64,000 bases of DNA from Emergencia timonensis (lineage in GTDB: Bacteria > Bacillota > Clostridia > Peptostreptococcales > Anaerovoracaceae), in assembly GCF_900086585.1 (NCBI RefSeq), contig NZ_FLKM01000008.1:744001-808000 (forward strand). The letters run 5' to 3'. Both the position numbers and the translations under genes were made by a program. Under the pieces are notes generated by a model. The model had not been told where the DNA came from, ran no database searches, and saw only the letters and a program-made list of their open reading frames with translations. Within the stretch, counting starts at the first letter, position 1. Each line of letters opens with the position of its first letter. Shown one piece after another: positions 52,516-61,286 of the stretch.

Positions 52516-54030
52516 ATGTTGAAAAAAGGTTTTGACGCAGAGAAATACATAGAAGAGCAGTCTAAGTTTATTTTGGAAAGGATTAACCGGGGAAATGCAG
52601 AAAGGCTGTATTTGGAATTCGGCGGTAAGCTGGTTCACGATAAGCACGCTATGAGAGTTCTTCCGGGATTTGATGAGAATGCAAAGATCGAACTTTTGCA
52701 GAAGCTGAAGGACAAGGCAGAAATCATCATCTGCATCTACGCCGGTGACATCACGACCAATAAGACGCGCCACGATTTTGGCATTACATATGATCTGGAG
52801 GTCCTGAGACTGATCGACACGTTCCGGCACTATGACTTGAAGATTAACAGTGTGGTCGTAACAAGATACGAAGATGTACCGTCGGTCAATATGTTTATCA
52901 ATAAGCTGGAGCGCAGAGGCATCAAAACCTATAAACACAGATTTACCAAAGGCTATCCGACGGATGTGGACACCATCGTCAGCGACGAAGGTTATGGCGC
53001 CAATCCGTACATCGAAGTATCAAAACCACTGGTGGTCGTTACCGGTCCCGGAGGCGGAAGCGGAAAGCTGGCGACCAGCCTTTCTCAGCTTTATCATGAT
53101 TTTAAGCGGGGAACCAAAGCCAGGTACGCCAAATTTGAAACGTTCCCGATTTGGAACCTGTCACTGAAGCATCCGGTCAATATCGCCTATGAGGCCGCCA
53201 CTGCGGACCTCAAAGACGTCAACATGATCGACTCTTTTCACTTGGAGGCTTACGGAGAGATGGCTGTCAATTACAACCGCGACTTGGAAGTCTTTCCAGT
53301 AGTAAAGAGAATTATCGAGAAAATTACGGGAGAGGAGTCCGAGTACAAATCCCCTACCGATATGGGCGTCAACCGAGTTGGCTTTGCCATTGTTGACGAC
53401 GATGTCTGTCGTGAGTCGGCCTGCCAGGAAATCATCAGAAGATACCTGATCGCAGAGTGTGACTATAAGAAGGGCAAGATTTCAGAAAGTTCCTTGGAGC
53501 GGGCCAAGCTTCTGATGAAAGAAGTCGGCAAAGACGTCAGCGACCGAAAGGTGGTACAGCCGGCCAGAGATTATGCCGACAAGAAGCGTGACTGCGACAA
53601 GCGTTATGAGAATGTGGTGGTCATGGCGATCGAAATGCCAGATGGAACGATAATCACTGGAAGAAGCTCCCGCAGAATGGTTGCGGCGGCGGCGGCAGTT
53701 CTTAACGCCATCAAAAAATTATCCGGGATTGCCGACGACATGCTGATTATTACGCCGCAGGTATTAGAGTCCACACAGAAATTAAAAATTAATTACTTAG
53801 AGTCTGATCGGACAAGTCTGAACTGTGAAGAGGTTCTCATGGCGCTGACTATTTCAGGAACGCAGAATCCTTCTGCCTATGTGGCAATCAGCAAACTGCC
53901 GCTGCTGAAGGGCTGCAAGGCCCATTGCACAGCTATCCTCAGTGACAGGGACGAACAGACTCTGAGAGCGCTCGGCATCAATGTGACCTCAGATCCGGAA
54001 TATGTAACGACGAACTTGTATAATAATTAA
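52516..54030 (+). CDS. DUF1846 family protein
   Basis: The 504-residue product matches the DUF1846 family, a soluble protein of unknown function found in many Firmicutes. Seen features: [36 protein letters not shown], the P-loop-like [18 protein letters not shown] and [18 protein letters not shown] start at 52516, with GGGAGGA just upstream, rather than at 52504, which would place the ribosome binding site inside the gene. It follows the DUF4044-like gene and precedes a ClC gene after 6 bases. Confidence 0.92.
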   Translation: MLKKGFDAEKYIEEQSKFILERINRGNAERLYLEFGGKLVHDKHAMRVLPGFDENAKIELLQKLKDKAEIIICIYAGDITTNKTRHDFGITYDLEVLRLIDTFRHYDLKINSVVVTRYEDVPSVNMFINKLERRGIKTYKHRFTKGYPTDVDTIVSDEGYGANPYIEVSKPLVVVTGPGGGSGKLATSLSQLYHDFKRGTKARYAKFETFPIWNLSLKHPVNIAYEAATADLKDVNMIDSFHLEAYGEMAVNYNRDLEVFPVVKRIIEKITGEESEYKSPTDMGVNRVGFAIVDDDVCRESACQEIIRRYLIAECDYKKGKISESSLERAKLLMKEVGKDVSDRKVVQPARDYADKKRDCDKRYENVVVMAIEMPDGTIITGRSSRRMVAAAAAVLNAIKKLSGIADDMLIITPQVLESTQKLKINYLESDRTSLNCEEVLMALTISGTQNPSAYVAISKLPLLKGCKAHCTAILSDRDEQTLRALGINVTSDPEYVTTNLYNN

Positions 54031-54036
54031 TTGAAG

Positions 54037-55602
54037 ATGAAAAATAAGACAAAAATAACCCTTGAAAGGTTTTCGACAAATCAATATAGGATGATCCTGG
54101 AAGGTATCGGCGTCGGTTTTTTGACTGGCTTGCTCGTCTCCGTTTTCCGTTTAGGGTTAGAAAAAGCAGAGTCTCTCAGAGACTCTGTTCTTGATGCGGC
54201 AAAGACGGGTGGGCAGATGCTGATTCTGGCTTTTGCGGCTCTGCTATGCGCTTATCTCGTGGTTTGCTATTGCGGCCGCAAAGTTCCGCTGGCTGGAGGA
54301 TCGGGAATTCCTCAAGTCAAAGGAGAGATGAAAGGGCAGATTGAGCAAAATTGGTGGCAGATCATTCTGGCTAAATTCGCTGGCGGAATCGGCGCCATCG
54401 GAGCGGGTCTGTCCTTGGGCCGTGAGGGTCCCAGTATTCAACTGGGCGCTATGGTGGGAAAAGGGTTTTCCAGGCTGACGAATAAACTGAGAACGGAGGA
54501 AAAAATGCTCATGACCTGTGGTGCAGGCGCCGGCCTTGCGGGCGCTTTCAGTGCGCCTCTGGCAGGAGTTGTCTTTTCCCTTGAAGAGCTGCACAAGAAC
54601 TTTTCGACTGATATTCTGCTGTCGACCATGGCAGCGTCGGTCACATCAGATTTCGTTTCCTCCTATATCTTCGGACTGAGTCCAGTCTTTGGACTTCATA
54701 TTGCGGGACGACTGCCGCTGTCCCGGTACTGGATGGTGATTCTCTTAGGTCTGGTATTAGGAGTCTTTGGGGTATTTTACAACTGGATGACCTCTTTTGT
54801 TCAGGACCTTTATGACAAGCTGCCGCGCAAATTCATGCGGGTGGCCGTGCCCTTTCTCTGTGTCGCCGTGTTGGCGGCTTGTTATCCCTATGTCCTGGGC
54901 AGCGGTCACGGAATTGTTGCAGAAGTGGCGAGAGGCGATTTTGCCATCAAGGCTTTACTGATTTTGCTGGCAGTAAAATTTCTCTTTTCTATCGTCAGCT
55001 TCGGATCAGGGGTTCCGGGCGGCATCTTTTTGCCCTTGCTGGTGCTGGGAGCCATCACTGGCGGCTTGTTTGCTGCTGCCGTCGGCGATCTGGCTGGATA
55101 CGGTGATATTTACCTGGCCAACTTTGTCATACTGGGAATGGCAGGGTATTTTACAGCCATCGTCAGAGCGCCTATTACAGGGGTGCTGCTGATTACAGAA
55201 ATGACAGGCGACTTTAAAAATTTCCTCTCCCTATCCATTGTTGCTCTGGTATCTTATTTGGCTGCCGACATTCTCAAAGGACAGCCGATTTACGATCAGC
55301 TGCTCCATCGTATGCTCTCCAAGGATGCGGACTACGGGACGACGGAAGAGACGAGAAGCCATAAGGTTCTCTTGGAAAGTGACGTTTACATAGGCTGTCC
55401 CATGGACGGTGAAAAAATAGAAGAGATGCTTCTTCCGCCAGGCTGCCTGGTGGTATCCGTTCAACGGGATAAGCGGGAAATTGTTCCCAGCGGCAGTACG
55501 ATATTGCAGGGTGGAGATAAACTGATCTTGCTCTGCTCTCAATCTTTCGTCAAAGTGGTGGAAGAGAAGCTAAATAATATTTGCAAGAGTATCAGACAGT
55601 GA
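54037..55602 (+). CDS. ClC family chloride channel/antiporter with TrkA_C domain
   Basis: The protein has the ClC pore motifs: GGSGIPQVKG (near residue 90), LGREGPSIQLGAM with the gating Glu, and GSGVPGGIFLPLLVLGA, and about 10 to 12 helices. The C-terminal ~80 residues (VYIGCPMDGEKIEEMLLPPG and IVPSGSTILQGGDKLILL) form a TrkA_C-like ligand-binding domain. The Glu of GREGP is present, as in exchangers, but the exact transport mode cannot be read. The start codon is uncertain (ATG at 54037 or TTG at 54031) as no strong ribosome binding site is present. Confidence 0.9.
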   Translation: MKNKTKITLERFSTNQYRMILEGIGVGFLTGLLVSVFRLGLEKAESLRDSVLDAAKTGGQMLILAFAALLCAYLVVCYCGRKVPLAGGSGIPQVKGEMKGQIEQNWWQIILAKFAGGIGAIGAGLSLGREGPSIQLGAMVGKGFSRLTNKLRTEEKMLMTCGAGAGLAGAFSAPLAGVVFSLEELHKNFSTDILLSTMAASVTSDFVSSYIFGLSPVFGLHIAGRLPLSRYWMVILLGLVLGVFGVFYNWMTSFVQDLYDKLPRKFMRVAVPFLCVAVLAACYPYVLGSGHGIVAEVARGDFAIKALLILLAVKFLFSIVSFGSGVPGGIFLPLLVLGAITGGLFAAAVGDLAGYGDIYLANFVILGMAGYFTAIVRAPITGVLLITEMTGDFKNFLSLSIVALVSYLAADILKGQPIYDQLLHRMLSKDADYGTTEETRSHKVLLESDVYIGCPMDGEKIEEMLLPPGCLVVSVQRDKREIVPSGSTILQGGDKLILLCSQSFVKVVEEKLNNICKSIRQ

Positions 55603-55613
55603 TTACTATACGG

Positions 55614-55638
55614 ACCTCGCGTTTCGGCGCGAGGTTTT
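55614..55638 (+). terminator. Intrinsic terminator of the ClC gene
   Basis: ACCTCGCG (55614-55621) pairs with CGCGAGGT (55628-55635) around a six-base loop, followed by TTTT. Confidence 0.85.
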
Positions 55639-55639
55639 G

Positions 55640-56067
55640 CAGTTTTTGGGAATCGCTATTTGCGGAGAACGTGGGATATCGCGCTTCTCCTGCTTTTGCT
55701 GGTTTGCTGTACGTCTCTAACCGCGCATGACATTTGCTGAATTTCCTCAAATTCGGCGCTGCTCGAGGATATGATCATTATCGCGCGTGGAAATGACTTT
55801 TTTTAAGAAGGTTCGGCATATTATTGAACTTACCCATTTCTATGTGCGTGGCTATTGCAATTTTATAGGATAATCGGCACGTAGACTCCCTTTTACAAAA
55901 AAATATTGGATAGCTTCTAGCAGATGAGTACAAGCGTGCCGAATTAGCAGCATTTTAGTATTTGCCAGGCACAATATTTGTTAAGATACAAAAAAATGCC
56001 GAACTGATGAACTATTTGCGTTATCCATGCGAACAAATCAAAAATATGTTAAAAAATACATATCACG
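55640..56067. other. AT-rich intergenic region with degenerate repeats
   Basis: No gene seen in over 400 bases. Short TGCCGAA/TTCGGCA motifs recur (about 55811, 55875, 55938 and 55998), and the segment 55796-55840 (ACTTTTTTTAAGAA then ACTTACCCATTT) aligns with 46820-46862 in the van/symporter gap. This suggests a family of dispersed intergenic elements. Confidence 0.45.
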
Positions 56068-56096
56068 TTGACAAAATATAATTAAAAAGGTAAAAT
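56068..56096 (+). promoter_or_regulatory. Promoter of the nuclease-like gene
   Basis: TTGACA (56068-56073), a 17-base spacer and TAAAAT (56091-56096), 54 bases before the GTG start. Confidence 0.8.
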
Positions 56097-56149
56097 ATAT
56101 ATAAACTTACAAAATTTAACAAATTAGAGAAAGCTGAAAGGAAGTTCAA

Positions 56150-57010
56150 GTGAGAGATTTTACGAAAGCATTGGAGCAAGAAGTAAAACGAACCAACAAA
56201 TTGCTAGAAACGAGCGGGCAATTTATGGAGTCCGCCCCAAAAGGGCATTTGTCTATCAGAAAAAGGGTTCATCAGATCAGTTATTACTGGGAAATTGATG
56301 AAAAACGAAAAGGGCGTAGACATAATAGACAGATCAATATTACGAAAGATAAAAATATGATACTTAAGCTAACGGAGAAAGCAATTCAGAAGGAAGTAAA
56401 CAGGCGCTGCAATAGGAATCTTAAGGTTTTGGAAATACTGCAGGACAGCTATCAACCCTTGGATGTGGCTGAAATAGCAAAGGGTCTGCCTCCCAAGTAT
56501 CAAAATGTACTATTGATGAGAAAGAAAAGGTTAGTAGAAGAGCGCTTGACCGCGCCATATTCAAAATGCCCATTTAATGAAAAGTATCATACACATGAGA
56601 CGGATTATGGCGAACTAGTGCGATCTAAATCTGAACAGATTTTGGCAAATACATTGTTTGCCTATGGCATTCCTTTTCATTACGAGGAGGAGTTTTTGTA
56701 TACTGTAGGAAACAGAGGACGGATTTATTCTGACTTCACTATATTTCTGCCCGATGGAAAAATTTTGATTTGGGAGCATTTGGGGCTCTTAAATAGTGAG
56801 AAATACTGTTATGATAATGTTAAGAAGCTGAACATTTATCAGATGAACGGTTTCTCGCTTGGAGATAATTTTATTATTACTATGGATGATAACAAAGGAA
56901 ATTTCAGCAGTGGGGTTATTAACGAAATAATTAAAACACAAATCCTTCCTCTATTTGATGGTGTCAAAATAGATCGGCAGAAAATTATAGCAGGTATCAG
57001 ACCAATGTAA
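56150..57010 (+). CDS. Protein with a possible PD-(D/E)XK nuclease-like domain
   Basis: GTG start at 56150 with GAAAGGAAG 5 bases upstream; 286 residues. The first half is basic and helical (KALEQEVKRTNKLLETSG, KRKGRRHNRQINITKDK). The second half has YGELVRSKSEQILANTLF, HYEEEF, then YSDFTIFLPDGKILIWEHLG, a spacing of Asp and a late Glu that resembles the PD-(D/E)XK core; the usual Lys is replaced by His (ExH). I cannot be sure of the fold. It lies in an AT-rich region beside XRE regulators, typical of accessory DNA. Confidence 0.65.
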   Translation: MRDFTKALEQEVKRTNKLLETSGQFMESAPKGHLSIRKRVHQISYYWEIDEKRKGRRHNRQINITKDKNMILKLTEKAIQKEVNRRCNRNLKVLEILQDSYQPLDVAEIAKGLPPKYQNVLLMRKKRLVEERLTAPYSKCPFNEKYHTHETDYGELVRSKSEQILANTLFAYGIPFHYEEEFLYTVGNRGRIYSDFTIFLPDGKILIWEHLGLLNSEKYCYDNVKKLNIYQMNGFSLGDNFIITMDDNKGNFSSGVINEIIKTQILPLFDGVKIDRQKIIAGIRPM

Positions 57011-57029
57011 ACCGCCTTGCATAGATAAA

Positions 57030-57059
57030 GGGAACGGCCAACTGCTTGTGGCCGTTCCC
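57030..57059. terminator. Hairpin between converging genes
   Basis: GGGAACGGCCA (57030-57040) pairs with TGGCCGTTCCC (57049-57059). It lies between the converging nuclease-like and XRE genes and has no clear T-run. Confidence 0.6.
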
Positions 57060-57096
57060 CTGTGTGGGTAATTAATTTGTAGTATTTATGAGCGCT

Positions 57097-57489
57097 TTAT
57101 GCTACGGGAATAGCACCTGGTATTCCATTAGCGGTTTCTTGTTCGAGCAAGGTCATTGCCCTTTCCATTAAACACCCTTGAGCATAGGGCGAGAGTTGAT
57201 AGAATATATCAACCAGTGAGATTGACTGATCCTTGCATTTGTCAGAAAATATTACATCGGTAAGAAGCTTTGTGCCCTCCGACTGTAATATCGTATCCAC
57301 TCTGACATGGTAAAAGTCAGCCAAATCTACAATTGTATCCGCGCCTGGGATTTTTCTTCCCAGTTCATAAAGTGCATAAGTACTTCGACACATGTGGATC
57401 CCGTCTGCTACTTCAGTTTGTGTATATCCGAAGACGTTCCTTAAATATCTCATGTTCTTTGCCACTTGCATCTGCGTTTCTATTTTCAC
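57097..57489 (-). CDS. XRE family helix-turn-helix regulator
   Basis: 130 residues starting with GTG (AGGAGG upstream). The helix-turn-helix is seen as MRYLRNVFGYTQTEVADGIH, STYALYELGRKIP and ADTIVDLADFYHVRVDTIL. The C-terminal ~60 residues (LVDIFYQLSPYAQGCLMERA) are helical and unassigned. It is divergent from another XRE gene at 57723, with TCGAAAAA boxes in between, so the pair may control each other. Confidence 0.88.
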   Translation of the reverse strand: MKIETQMQVAKNMRYLRNVFGYTQTEVADGIHMCRSTYALYELGRKIPGADTIVDLADFYHVRVDTILQSEGTKLLTDVIFSDKCKDQSISLVDIFYQLSPYAQGCLMERAMTLLEQETANGIPGAIPVA

Positions 57490-57562
57490 TGCATCATCCT
57501 CCTAGTTTATCCATTTTTATTTCGACACAAAACCCACACATATTATATAGAGCGTTTTAAAA

Positions 57563-57610
57563 TCGAAAAAGTTTCACTTTTTGTAATTTTTTTTCGAAAA
57601 ATGTCGATTT
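57563..57610. promoter_or_regulatory. Candidate operators between divergent XRE genes
   Basis: TCGAAAAA occurs at 57563-57570 and 57594-57601, the latter within the palindrome TTTTTCGAAAAA (57590-57601), and the related TCGATTTT follows near 57604. These sit close to the minus-strand TATAAT (about 57540-57547). Confidence 0.45.
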
Positions 57611-57722
57611 TTTGCAAAAATTCCCTTCCTAGTTATGGTAATATCCCCTGGCGGTTTATTTAAAAGACTTTAAACTACACATAAACTATTAGTGATTGCA
57701 AACACGATTAGGGGGAAATCAA

Positions 57723-58094
57723 GTGAAACGCGAATTTGAGTTAAAGCATCTCGACCAGATCGAGATGGGCCGTAGAATTAGGAAACAGAGAGAGTTTTTG
57801 GATTTTACGAGAGAAGACCTGGCAGGTTACCTAGGTGTGTCGAGTAAGTTTATAGCAGATATAGAGTATGGTGAAAAAGGCATATCGATTAGAAAGTTGT
57901 ATATGCTGTCACAGATTCTTGAAGTTTCAGCGGACTATATTTTAGCAGGTGAAAGGTATGGCAATGCTGTGGATGTAGAACGGGACCGGTTAAAGGAAGA
58001 AATTCTTGAGCCGCTGAAGATTTGCAATACGCAACAACTAAAGTGTATGGAGCAGATTGCAAAATTTTATGTAGAGGCGTTAAAAGAGAGATGA
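57723..58094 (+). CDS. XRE family regulator heading the sigma factor operon
   Basis: GTG start at 57723 with AGGGGG 6 bases upstream; 123 residues. The helix-turn-helix is MGRRIRKQREFLDFTREDLA, LGVSSKFIADIEYGEKGISI and KLYMLSQILEVSADYIL. The C-terminal helix (EPLKICNTQQLKCMEQIAKF) may mediate dimerisation. The stop overlaps the sigma factor ATG (58091-58094), so it is the first gene of a three-gene unit: XRE, ECF sigma, anti-sigma. Confidence 0.9.
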   Translation: MKREFELKHLDQIEMGRRIRKQREFLDFTREDLAGYLGVSSKFIADIEYGEKGISIRKLYMLSQILEVSADYILAGERYGNAVDVERDRLKEEILEPLKICNTQQLKCMEQIAKFYVEALKER

Positions 58095-58654
58095 AGTTAT
58101 CAAAAGAAGAGCTGATGAAGCGGCATGACATTTTGTGCGAGAAATACATTTTAATCAAAGACTTTGTTTCTAACTTGGGAGTCCCAGAAAATTATAGAGA
58201 AGATTTAATTCAAGAAATTTTCGTGGCAGCATATATCAATATACACAAACTAAACGATATGGACAGACTCAACGCATGGTTATATCGGATTTCGTATCGC
58301 AAAATGATTCTGTTTGGCAAAGCCCACAGAGTTCGTTTTGAAAAAGAGATATCTTATCCGGACTACTACGGTGAGTCAGGCATCGAGTCAGAGGAAGACA
58401 AATATGTTTGGAGCGCAATGGATAATTGTTTAACAGATGAAGAATTATGTGAAATGATCAATAGCCTCAAACCACCCGCACCATATATTATCAAGCTTCG
58501 ATTTGAAATGGGTTTCAACTTAAAAGAGATTTCGGATTTGCTGGATATGAAGTATAATACAGTAAAGACGATTGAACGCAGAGCATTTAAAAGGCTGAAA
58601 GTGATGATTGAGGAAAGGGGTTATAGAAAGCATGATGGAAAAGAAGCACAGTGA
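58091..58654 (+). CDS. ECF-type RNA polymerase sigma factor
   Basis: The product (187 residues from the ATG at 58091) has sigma region 2 (YREDLIQEIFVAAYINIHKL, WLYRISYRKMI) and region 4 (APYIIKLRFEMGFNLKEISD, LDMKYNTVKTIERRAFKRL), the ECF layout. It is coupled to the XRE gene by ATGA overlap and overlaps the anti-sigma gene. Likely targets include the two exoprotein genes downstream, which share an ECF-like promoter. Confidence 0.9.
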   Translation: MKLSKEELMKRHDILCEKYILIKDFVSNLGVPENYREDLIQEIFVAAYINIHKLNDMDRLNAWLYRISYRKMILFGKAHRVRFEKEISYPDYYGESGIESEEDKYVWSAMDNCLTDEELCEMINSLKPPAPYIIKLRFEMGFNLKEISDLLDMKYNTVKTIERRAFKRLKVMIEERGYRKHDGKEAQ

Positions 58655-59354
58655 AAAGCAGGATGATTCCTATTATGATGCGTTAATTAAACAGAGGATT
58701 GGAGAAGCGCTGAGAAACCAGTCGAAAAAGGAAAGGCTGGATCTTGCTCAATTGGAGGCCTGGGTAGAAGCAGATCGTCAGAGACGCAGGGCCAAAGTAA
58801 AACGAGTGCTTGCCATAGCAAGCTGTTTTATTATAATCTGCGCGGGTACGTTCAGTTTTAAATTTGCTTTTGACGATGATGCTGTCGCAACAGCAGGGAA
58901 AAACGATAACAAGGTTAATGAGGAAGGGAATAATGTTGTAGTCAAAAATAACGGAGAGGATGTTGAGGATAACATTGGCGCTGAAGAAATATTATGTAAA
59001 AATTGGGACAGTGTAATAGCCGCGAAAGAAAGTTATCCCCAATTATTAATTCCTAATTACATACCAGGCGGATATGATTTTGAGACTTTGAGCATTGTTG
59101 ACAATGAATTAATTAAAAAGTATAAATACTATTTTGCAAACGGTAATGAGACTTTAGAAATTAAAGAAACTGTAGGTGAGGAAGAAAAGATTTACTATAA
59201 TTATGACAGAAAAATTGGTAAAGAGGATTGTGAAATATATATCACCGAGCGTAGAGAAAAGACTGCATCATGTAAAGTGAATGAAGTTTCTATAACTATC
59301 ATAGGTGAAGTCTCCGACGAAGATATAATTTCCATCATTGCAAGATTAGAGTAA
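58632..59354 (+). CDS. Membrane anti-sigma factor with DUF4367-like outer domain
   Basis: 240 residues from the ATG at 58632, where AGGAAAGGGG lies upstream. A cytoplasmic helical part (about residues 1-55, KERLDLAQLEAWVEADRQRR) precedes one membrane helix (VLAIASCFIIICAGTFSF), an acidic linker and an outer domain (ESYPQLLIPNYIPGGYDFET and YYNYDRKIGKEDCEIYI) resembling DUF4367. This is the usual design of anti-sigma factors whose outside domain senses the envelope. It overlaps the sigma gene by 23 bases. Confidence 0.8.
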   Translation: MMEKKHSEKQDDSYYDALIKQRIGEALRNQSKKERLDLAQLEAWVEADRQRRRAKVKRVLAIASCFIIICAGTFSFKFAFDDDAVATAGKNDNKVNEEGNNVVVKNNGEDVEDNIGAEEILCKNWDSVIAAKESYPQLLIPNYIPGGYDFETLSIVDNELIKKYKYYFANGNETLEIKETVGEEEKIYYNYDRKIGKEDCEIYITERREKTASCKVNEVSITIIGEVSDEDIISIIARLE

Positions 59355-59356
59355 CT

Positions 59357-59383
59357 AAAAGGAGATGGTTTTCATCTCCTTTT
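59357..59383. terminator. Bidirectional terminator
   Basis: AAAAGGAGATG (59357-59367) pairs with CATCTCCTTTT (59373-59383); T-runs lie on both sides. It serves the anti-sigma gene and the converging exoprotein gene. Confidence 0.9.
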
Positions 59384-59812
59384 TTAAAACGGTTCAGAAT
59401 AACTTGTTCTTTTGTACTCTATTCCTGAATCATAACTATCAGTGCTTACGCATTTTATTCTATAAACAACGCCTTTTTTTACCGTCCAAGTATCATAAGT
59501 AACCACATCAGTAGAATTTGTTCCTCTGTAATAATGTGCACTTCCAGCGACGTCTGTAGCGGTAACCCATCCAGAGTTTGTCTTCTTTTGTAATACGATT
59601 GCTACGACATAACTATCTGCTTTAGCTGTAAAGTCTACATTAACAGAGGCCGCTGCTTTTGTATCACTTATACGTTTTGTTGCAAAACCAACAGAGGCGG
59701 TTGCATATGTACTGGCATCCCCATTACCAATACTATCTGCAAAACTGAAGGTTGCGGTGAGACCCATTGTTAGAACAAGAACTAATAGTAAACACAGTGT
59801 CTTTTTTTTCAT
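59384..59812 (-). CDS. Small secreted protein, tandem paralogue 1
   Basis: 142 residues from the ATG ending at 59812 (AAAGGAG upstream). Signal peptide MKKKTLCLLLVLVLTMGLTA, then a mature beta-rich domain of about 115 residues (VGFATKRISDTKAAASVNVD, YVVAIVLQKKTNSGWVTATD, VVTYDTWTVKKGVVYRIKCV) with an aromatic end SYSEPF. It is about 80% identical to paralogue 2 at 60533, and both are on the minus strand beside the sigma operon. No known family is recognised. Confidence 0.8.
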   Translation of the reverse strand: MKKKTLCLLLVLVLTMGLTATFSFADSIGNGDASTYATASVGFATKRISDTKAAASVNVDFTAKADSYVVAIVLQKKTNSGWVTATDVAGSAHYYRGTNSTDVVTYDTWTVKKGVVYRIKCVSTDSYDSGIEYKRTSYSEPF

Positions 59813-59934
59813 TTCTTTCTCCTTTATTTCTTTCATTAAAGTGATAACTAACAGAAATTGCATTCCGTGCAAGAGAATAAAGCAAAAAAACGCTTTTATC
59901 AATATGGACTGAAATCGCTGAAACGAGCTGTTCT

Positions 59935-59964
59935 AAATACGGTCATTTTGATTTAAAGGAACTT
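59935..59964 (-). promoter_or_regulatory. ECF-like promoter of exoprotein 1
   Basis: On the minus strand AAGTTC (59959-59964), 17 bases, then CGTATTT (59935-59941). The same arrangement and spacing occur at 61084-61113 upstream of paralogue 2. It resembles the two-part ECF promoter with a CGTA-type -10. Confidence 0.5.
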
Positions 59965-60175
59965 CACCTGAAAAGGTTGTAACAACTGGGATGCAGCCGT
60001 TTTTGCGGCCATTTCTAATTTAATTTTTTATGTGCAGTTTAATGAAGGGAAAGTACGTTATGACTGTCCTTTATTGGACAGATAGTAGTTGCAAAAAAAG
60101 AGAATGTTTTTATAATAATCATTGTGGTTTAATTTAACTGTAAGCCAGTCGATGTTTTTCTATTATTTTAATTAG

Positions 60176-60307
60176 ACGCGTCAGAACCGCTTTGCTGAAA
60201 TACTGACAGAGAAATCGGGAAGGTTTGATGTTGTACAAACAATGCATCTTGGACCAGTGGTCTGGGGCCATGGATTTGCGATTGTAACACGAGATGCAAT
60301 ATTGTAA
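60176..60307 (+). pseudogene. Decayed coding fragment
   Basis: A 43-codon stretch with protein-like usage ends RFDVVQTMHLGPVVWGHGFA... then a stop; it lacks a start and a ribosome binding site, and TAG stands just before it. It is probably the end of a lost gene. I do not recognise the family. Confidence 0.3.
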
Positions 60308-60330
60308 AAAAACGCATTTCAGTTTAATAT
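60302..60330 (+). promoter_or_regulatory. Duplicated promoter
   Basis: TTGTAA (60302-60307), 17 bases, TAATAT (60325-60330). The -10 half and flank (60315-60336) are identical to the promoter of the PGI-like gene (61258-61286), so this is a copy left by the tandem duplication. Confidence 0.55.
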
Positions 60331-60342
60331 AGTTTTGCATAA

Positions 60343-60465
60343 GTGATTAAACGATATAATAAAAAACTTAGGTATAATTATGGTGATCTGGTTGTTACAC
60401 GTGATATGGGTACTACTGCCGTTTGTGAAACCAAACAAGGAATCATATACATTATTGGAGACTAA
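60343..60465 (+). other. Short frame after the duplicated promoter (40 aa)
   Basis: GTG at 60343 opens a 40-codon frame (MIKRYNKKLRYNYGDLVVTR...TKQGIIYIIGD). It reads like a real protein end, but no good ribosome binding site precedes it, so it may be a gene remnant. Confidence 0.3.
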
Positions 60466-60500
60466 CGGATACTGAGTTAATAAGTACGATGAATGCATTA

Positions 60501-60524
60501 AAATAGGGGGAATCCCCCCCTATC
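60501..60524 (-). terminator. Terminator of exoprotein 2
   Basis: ATAGGGGG and CCCCCTAT flank a short loop; on the minus strand TTTTAATG follows. It lies 9 bases past the exoprotein stop. Confidence 0.75.
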
Positions 60525-60532
60525 ATTTCTGT

Positions 60533-60961
60533 TTAAAACGGATCAGAGTAAGTTCTATCTGTGAAACTTAGACCATTGTCATAGCTGTCTGTGCTAACAC
60601 ATTTAATTCTATAGACTACCCCTTTTTTCACAGTCCACGTATCGTAAGTTAATATGCTGTATTTGTTACTCCCTCTATAATAATGAACACTGTTAGAAAC
60701 ATCCGTTGCAGTCACCCATCCACTACTCGTCTTTTTTTGTAGTACAATTGCGACTACATAATCGTCTGCTTTTGCTGTAAATTGTACATCGACCGAAGCA
60801 GATGCCTTTGTATCACTGTTGCGCTTTGTTGCAAAGACTACACCAGCGGTGCTATATGTACTGGCATCCCCATTACCAATATCATCTGCAAAACTGAGCG
60901 TCGCGGTAAGTCCCATTGTTAGAACAAAAACTAATAGTAAACACAGTGTCTTTTTTTTCAT
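60533..60961 (-). CDS. Small secreted protein, tandem paralogue 2
   Basis: 142 residues with a signal peptide MKKKTLCLLLVFVLTMGLTA and the same mature domain as paralogue 1 (VVFATKRNSDTKASASVDVQ, DTWTVKKGVVYRIKCVSTDS, DRTYSDPF). Start and stop are exactly 1149 bases from those of paralogue 1, showing tandem duplication. An AAAGGGG site precedes the ATG. Differences cluster after the YYRGS segment and at the C-terminus. Confidence 0.8.
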   Translation of the reverse strand: MKKKTLCLLLVFVLTMGLTATLSFADDIGNGDASTYSTAGVVFATKRNSDTKASASVDVQFTAKADDYVVAIVLQKKTSSGWVTATDVSNSVHYYRGSNKYSILTYDTWTVKKGVVYRIKCVSTDSYDNGLSFTDRTYSDPF

Positions 60962-61083
60962 TTTCTTTCCCCTTTGTTTTTCTTATTAAAGCAATAACGT
61001 ATTAAATTGCGTTCCGAGCATGAGAATAAAACAAAAATATACTTTTATCAATGTGCCCTATAGGCGCTGAATTTTGCTGTTAC

Positions 61084-61113
61084 AAATACGCTCATTTTAG
61101 TTTAAAAGAACTT
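61084..61113 (-). promoter_or_regulatory. ECF-like promoter of exoprotein 2
   Basis: AAGTTC (61108-61113 on the minus strand), 17 bases, then CGTATTT (61084-61090). It matches the element at 59935-59964 in sequence and spacing. Confidence 0.5.
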
Positions 61114-61257
61114 AACCTGGAGCCAGGCAAGCTGTGAAACTGCTTGAATAGGCGAACTGAATCGAATCGATATTTTATCCTATTGAGATAGAGTGTTTTA
61201 AAATACCTATGTTTGATTTTTTGATAGAAGAAAATCGCGTGCAAAAGCGCGCGCATA

Positions 61258-61286
61258 TTGCAAAAATCCCCATTTCAGTTTAATAT
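61258..61286 (+). promoter_or_regulatory. Promoter of the PGI-like gene
   Basis: TTGCAA (61258-61263), 17 bases, TAATAT (61281-61286), 25 bases before the ATG. The -10 half is copied at 60315-60336. Confidence 0.6.

Noticed and set aside
60134..60340. A 68-codon minus-strand frame in the duplicated region
   Set aside because: No ribosome binding site and no conserved feature; the plus strand reads more like real coding debris.
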